Origin: Corynebacterium sp. HMSC27B11
GTDB taxonomy: Bacteria; Actinomycetota; Actinomycetes; Mycobacteriales; Mycobacteriaceae
Direction of reading: 5' to 3'
DNA: 64,000 nucleotides
Assembly: GCF_001815985.1 (NCBI RefSeq)
Contig: NZ_KV823538.1
Coordinates: 124,001 to 188,000 of the forward strand
This document shows, piece by piece, positions 63,401 through 64,000 of this stretch (position 1 is the first letter of the stretch; the number at the start of each line of letters is the position of its first letter). Below the pieces are notes generated by a model. It did no database searches. It had not been told where the DNA came from and was given only the letters and a program-made list of their open reading frames with translations. The position numbers and the translations under genes are program-made.

Positions 63401-63582
63401 TTGTACTTTCTGGTATCCAGGTTTTTGAAGTCTCGCTTTTGTGGGCTCACCGGGATCGCCGTGGCCTGCGCCTGCGCAACAGGGGCCGGCAGGCTCGGCA
63501 GCGCGCCCGGGACAGCGACGCCGAAAATCAGCGCGAGCGCGGCGGTCAGCGCGGCCGCTACACCCATGAACTTTGTTTTCAT
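60457..63582 (-). CDS. VWA-domain LPXTG adhesin / pilus-tip-like protein
   Basis: A 1041-residue cell-wall protein. Residues 1-~38 are a signal peptide. A beta-rich region, a Pro/Glu linker (near 157-185) and a second beta region follow. The von Willebrand A domain spans about 435-640, with the metal site DLSTSLS and the later Thr/Asp positions (YFITDGMPTTS). A Cna-B/SpaA-like domain lies near 880-1000 (TFKKAQYKDGK, FFLVETKAPKGLNLLP). The end is a sorting signal: LPKTG (near 1010), a hydrophobic helix and RRKTA. The plan resembles SpaC/SpaF-type tip pilins. Base composition is visibly more AT-rich than that of its neighbours. A stop of the upstream pilin-like gene lies 5 bases before ATG 63582. 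Confidence 0.82.
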   Translation of the reverse strand: MKTKFMGVAAALTAALALIFGVAVPGALPSLPAPVAQAQATAIPVSPQKRDFKNLDTRKYNPPFEFTVEEDATITSLDFQIGGSGWLQAYELKVGNTTLSPKISPSGSAQQAPLTVTHDGLNIAVKKGEIIRISPYFTAPKVSGTVSVSPKGTLSGSTPPPTEPNPEPQPDPEPTPEPNPGASVTPAAPTAVDPATAPSCVEKGYINIPDTKGVDYFIGGERKQAGQHFYEGKKATVKVTAKPQEGYQFAADAEAEWSFDFSGAVKDCSDDQPTLPDGATRAFKATGHGFALQGDPVDPKKPNSFTAKVGEDAKLNYITVRIKTDATFLDPQHYQLTVDKIEDGVTLQKRNVKIGNGYITMDVVPMKSGKQVDSAFLPKDAVFTFTNNLAQNKKLEVELDAYGTKSADPTDPPIISPPDGADWVHGRVANPQIPMICGLRIAVVADLSTSLSHADNANGFDESKKATKAFIDALAGTPAELGIYNFASSAPANGAGSTVGNNPPYISMQTEAGVNQAKQLVENWAYNPGNSGTNWQAGLQQVKAGNYDVVYFITDGMPTTSSTIKSKGIGAEFVQASALNDAIAAANELKKAGTRVVPLMVDLTLGGRSSQRPVVQNDLVLKDAKRIAWTADPGQAPGIYYKIRSDHPKALHANYINTDTLANLKMAYDAAGSQTLQVFERMPNGRQETITLNQSRWTYGTRDVKQMGEDISGTGDTVRIEGYGKLAAQMKSMAQDLTKKCNGEVIVKKRIVDENGKVLSDGEPGWEFTLSANGQKVIDPGNGSLVTQWRKVTSSRDEDRGTARWGIQSEEEQKLTLVESQQPGYSLYKRDNANAVCHETREGNTVQIPVQNVGEFGFTVNMSEKDKKLSRVSCVVDNYKTPEAKGKLTFKKAQYKDGKITEMPGLGGATFEIYPAKDGKPDYSAGKPLYTIKPGQESIEVKTTGTFFLVETKAPKGLNLLPHPVKFEIAMDQNTEKYTISAGTSNGLITTSGTGEAMILTVVDTASGTLPKTGGYGVGLLGLIGAALAGAGLLLGRRKTA

Positions 63583-63587
63583 TGTCG

Positions 63588-64000
63588 CTACCCTTCTTGC
63601 TTTCGCTTCTTCGTGATCAACAGCATCAACAGTCCGGCGCCCATCAGCGCCACCGCGGCGAGGACAAGCCCGACGATCTGCACACCAGTCATCGCCAGGT
63701 CGCCCTGTCCGCGTTCTTGCTCATCACCCGGCCCGGGGGTCTCCCCTGGTGGCGGGGTCTCACCCGGCGGGGTGTCCCCTGGGGGCGGGGTGGTAGGCGG
63801 CGTCGACGGTGGCGTCCCCGGTGGGGTCGACGGCGGCGTCGTCGGAGGTTCGGTCGGCGGGGTGGTCGGCGGAACCGTCGTATTCGTCTTCGCCACGATC
63901 ACGCCCTCCACCGGGCGAGGGTTATCAGCGACGGTGTGGAAAGGCACCGCCACGAGGAAGGGCTCGATTTCCCGGTACTCCCCCGCCGCAGCACCAGTCG
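63588..64000 (-). CDS. Pilin-like surface protein, C-terminal part (5' end outside window)
   Basis: The frame is open to the right edge, so only the last ~137 residues are seen. EYREIEPFLVAVPFHTV resembles the segment before the linker in SpaA-type pilins, where an N-terminal head ends in PFLV-x-P. A ~50-residue Pro/Thr/Gly linker (PPTTPPTEPPTTPPSTPP type) follows, then LAMTG, a hydrophobic helix and KKRKQEG. LAMTG is a variant of the LPXTG sorting motif with Ala for Pro. It is probably a minor or base pilin, co-transcribed with the VWA gene. Identity is provisional because the head is missing. Confidence 0.65.
   Translation of the reverse strand, partial: TGAAAGEYREIEPFLVAVPFHTVADNPRPVEGVIVAKTNTTVPPTTPPTEPPTTPPSTPPGTPPSTPPTTPPPGDTPPGETPPPGETPGPGDEQERGQGDLAMTGVQIVGLVLAAVALMGAGLLMLLITKKRKQEG

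Noticed and set aside
63760..63900. Tandem DNA repeat (microsatellite)
   Set aside because: The repetition comes from the Pro/Thr linker codons of the pilin-like protein, and the frame stays open throughout.

Overview
The window is a 64 kb stretch of high-GC actinobacterial chromosome. The gene families and their order point to a Corynebacterium. lysC-asd, sigC next to katA, a six-gene mrp antiporter operon, ponA next to a WhiB-like gene, the glxR-nth neighbourhood, cspA-topA and cyaB-holB all sit together as remembered for C. glutamicum. A tad/ssd cluster and an nth-tlpA-nudix-marP operon match the mycobacterial layout. A secreted lipase and an acyl-CoA oxidase hint at a lipid-using, host-associated species, but the species cannot be fixed from this sequence.

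Layout. 1-4.2 kb: end of an acyl-CoA oxidase, a FUSC-type membrane protein, a TDT-family carrier and tRNA-Thr(CGT). 4.3-13.7 kb: holB, cyaB (membrane adenylate cyclase), topA, cspA and a DEAD/DEAH helicase with a DUF1998 tail. 13.7-14.1 kb: a repeat-rich gap. 14.1-15.6 kb: secreted lipase. 15.6-20.2 kb (minus strand): a Tad/Flp pilus cluster, ssd-tadA-tadBC (fused)-Flp-like pilin-tadE-TadE-like. 20.5-25.1 kb: HAD phosphatase, a Fic-like protein with an altered active site, a holin-like membrane protein, an alpha/beta hydrolase and the MarP-type protease. 25.1-28.4 kb: Nudix, TlpA-like thioredoxin, nth and glxR. 28.4-34.7 kb: beta-lactamase-fold hydrolase, RidA-like and DUF4177 proteins, WhiB-like regulator, class A PBP, metallophosphoesterase and tRNA-Pro(CGG). 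34.7-42.3 kb: mrpA-mrpG with a long leader. 42.4-48.2 kb: ohr, katA, sigC, a TIGR01777 protein and hemH, a group with a haem and oxidative-stress theme. 48.3-55.2 kb: a YhgE-like membrane protein, asd, lysC, a DMT transporter and fadD. 55.4-64 kb: cell-surface genes, comprising two paralogous secreted Ig-like repeat proteins, a VWA/LPXTG pilus-tip-like adhesin of visibly lower GC, and the end of a pilin-like surface protein that runs off the right edge.

How the parts connect. CyaB makes cAMP and GlxR is the cAMP-responsive global regulator, so source and sensor of this signal are both here. Degenerate GlxR-like sites lie between the WhiB-like gene and ponA. KatA needs haem, HemH makes (copro)haem, and SigC in C. 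glutamicum responds to respiratory-chain defects.

The strongest recurrent signal that is not a gene is a corynebacterial -10 hexamer placed 6-8 bases before an ATG or GTG, with no Shine-Dalgarno sequence needed. It occurs in front of at least a dozen genes. It implies leaderless transcripts and sets several starts downstream of the longest possible reading frame. No CRISPR array, insertion sequence, integrase or rRNA gene was seen.
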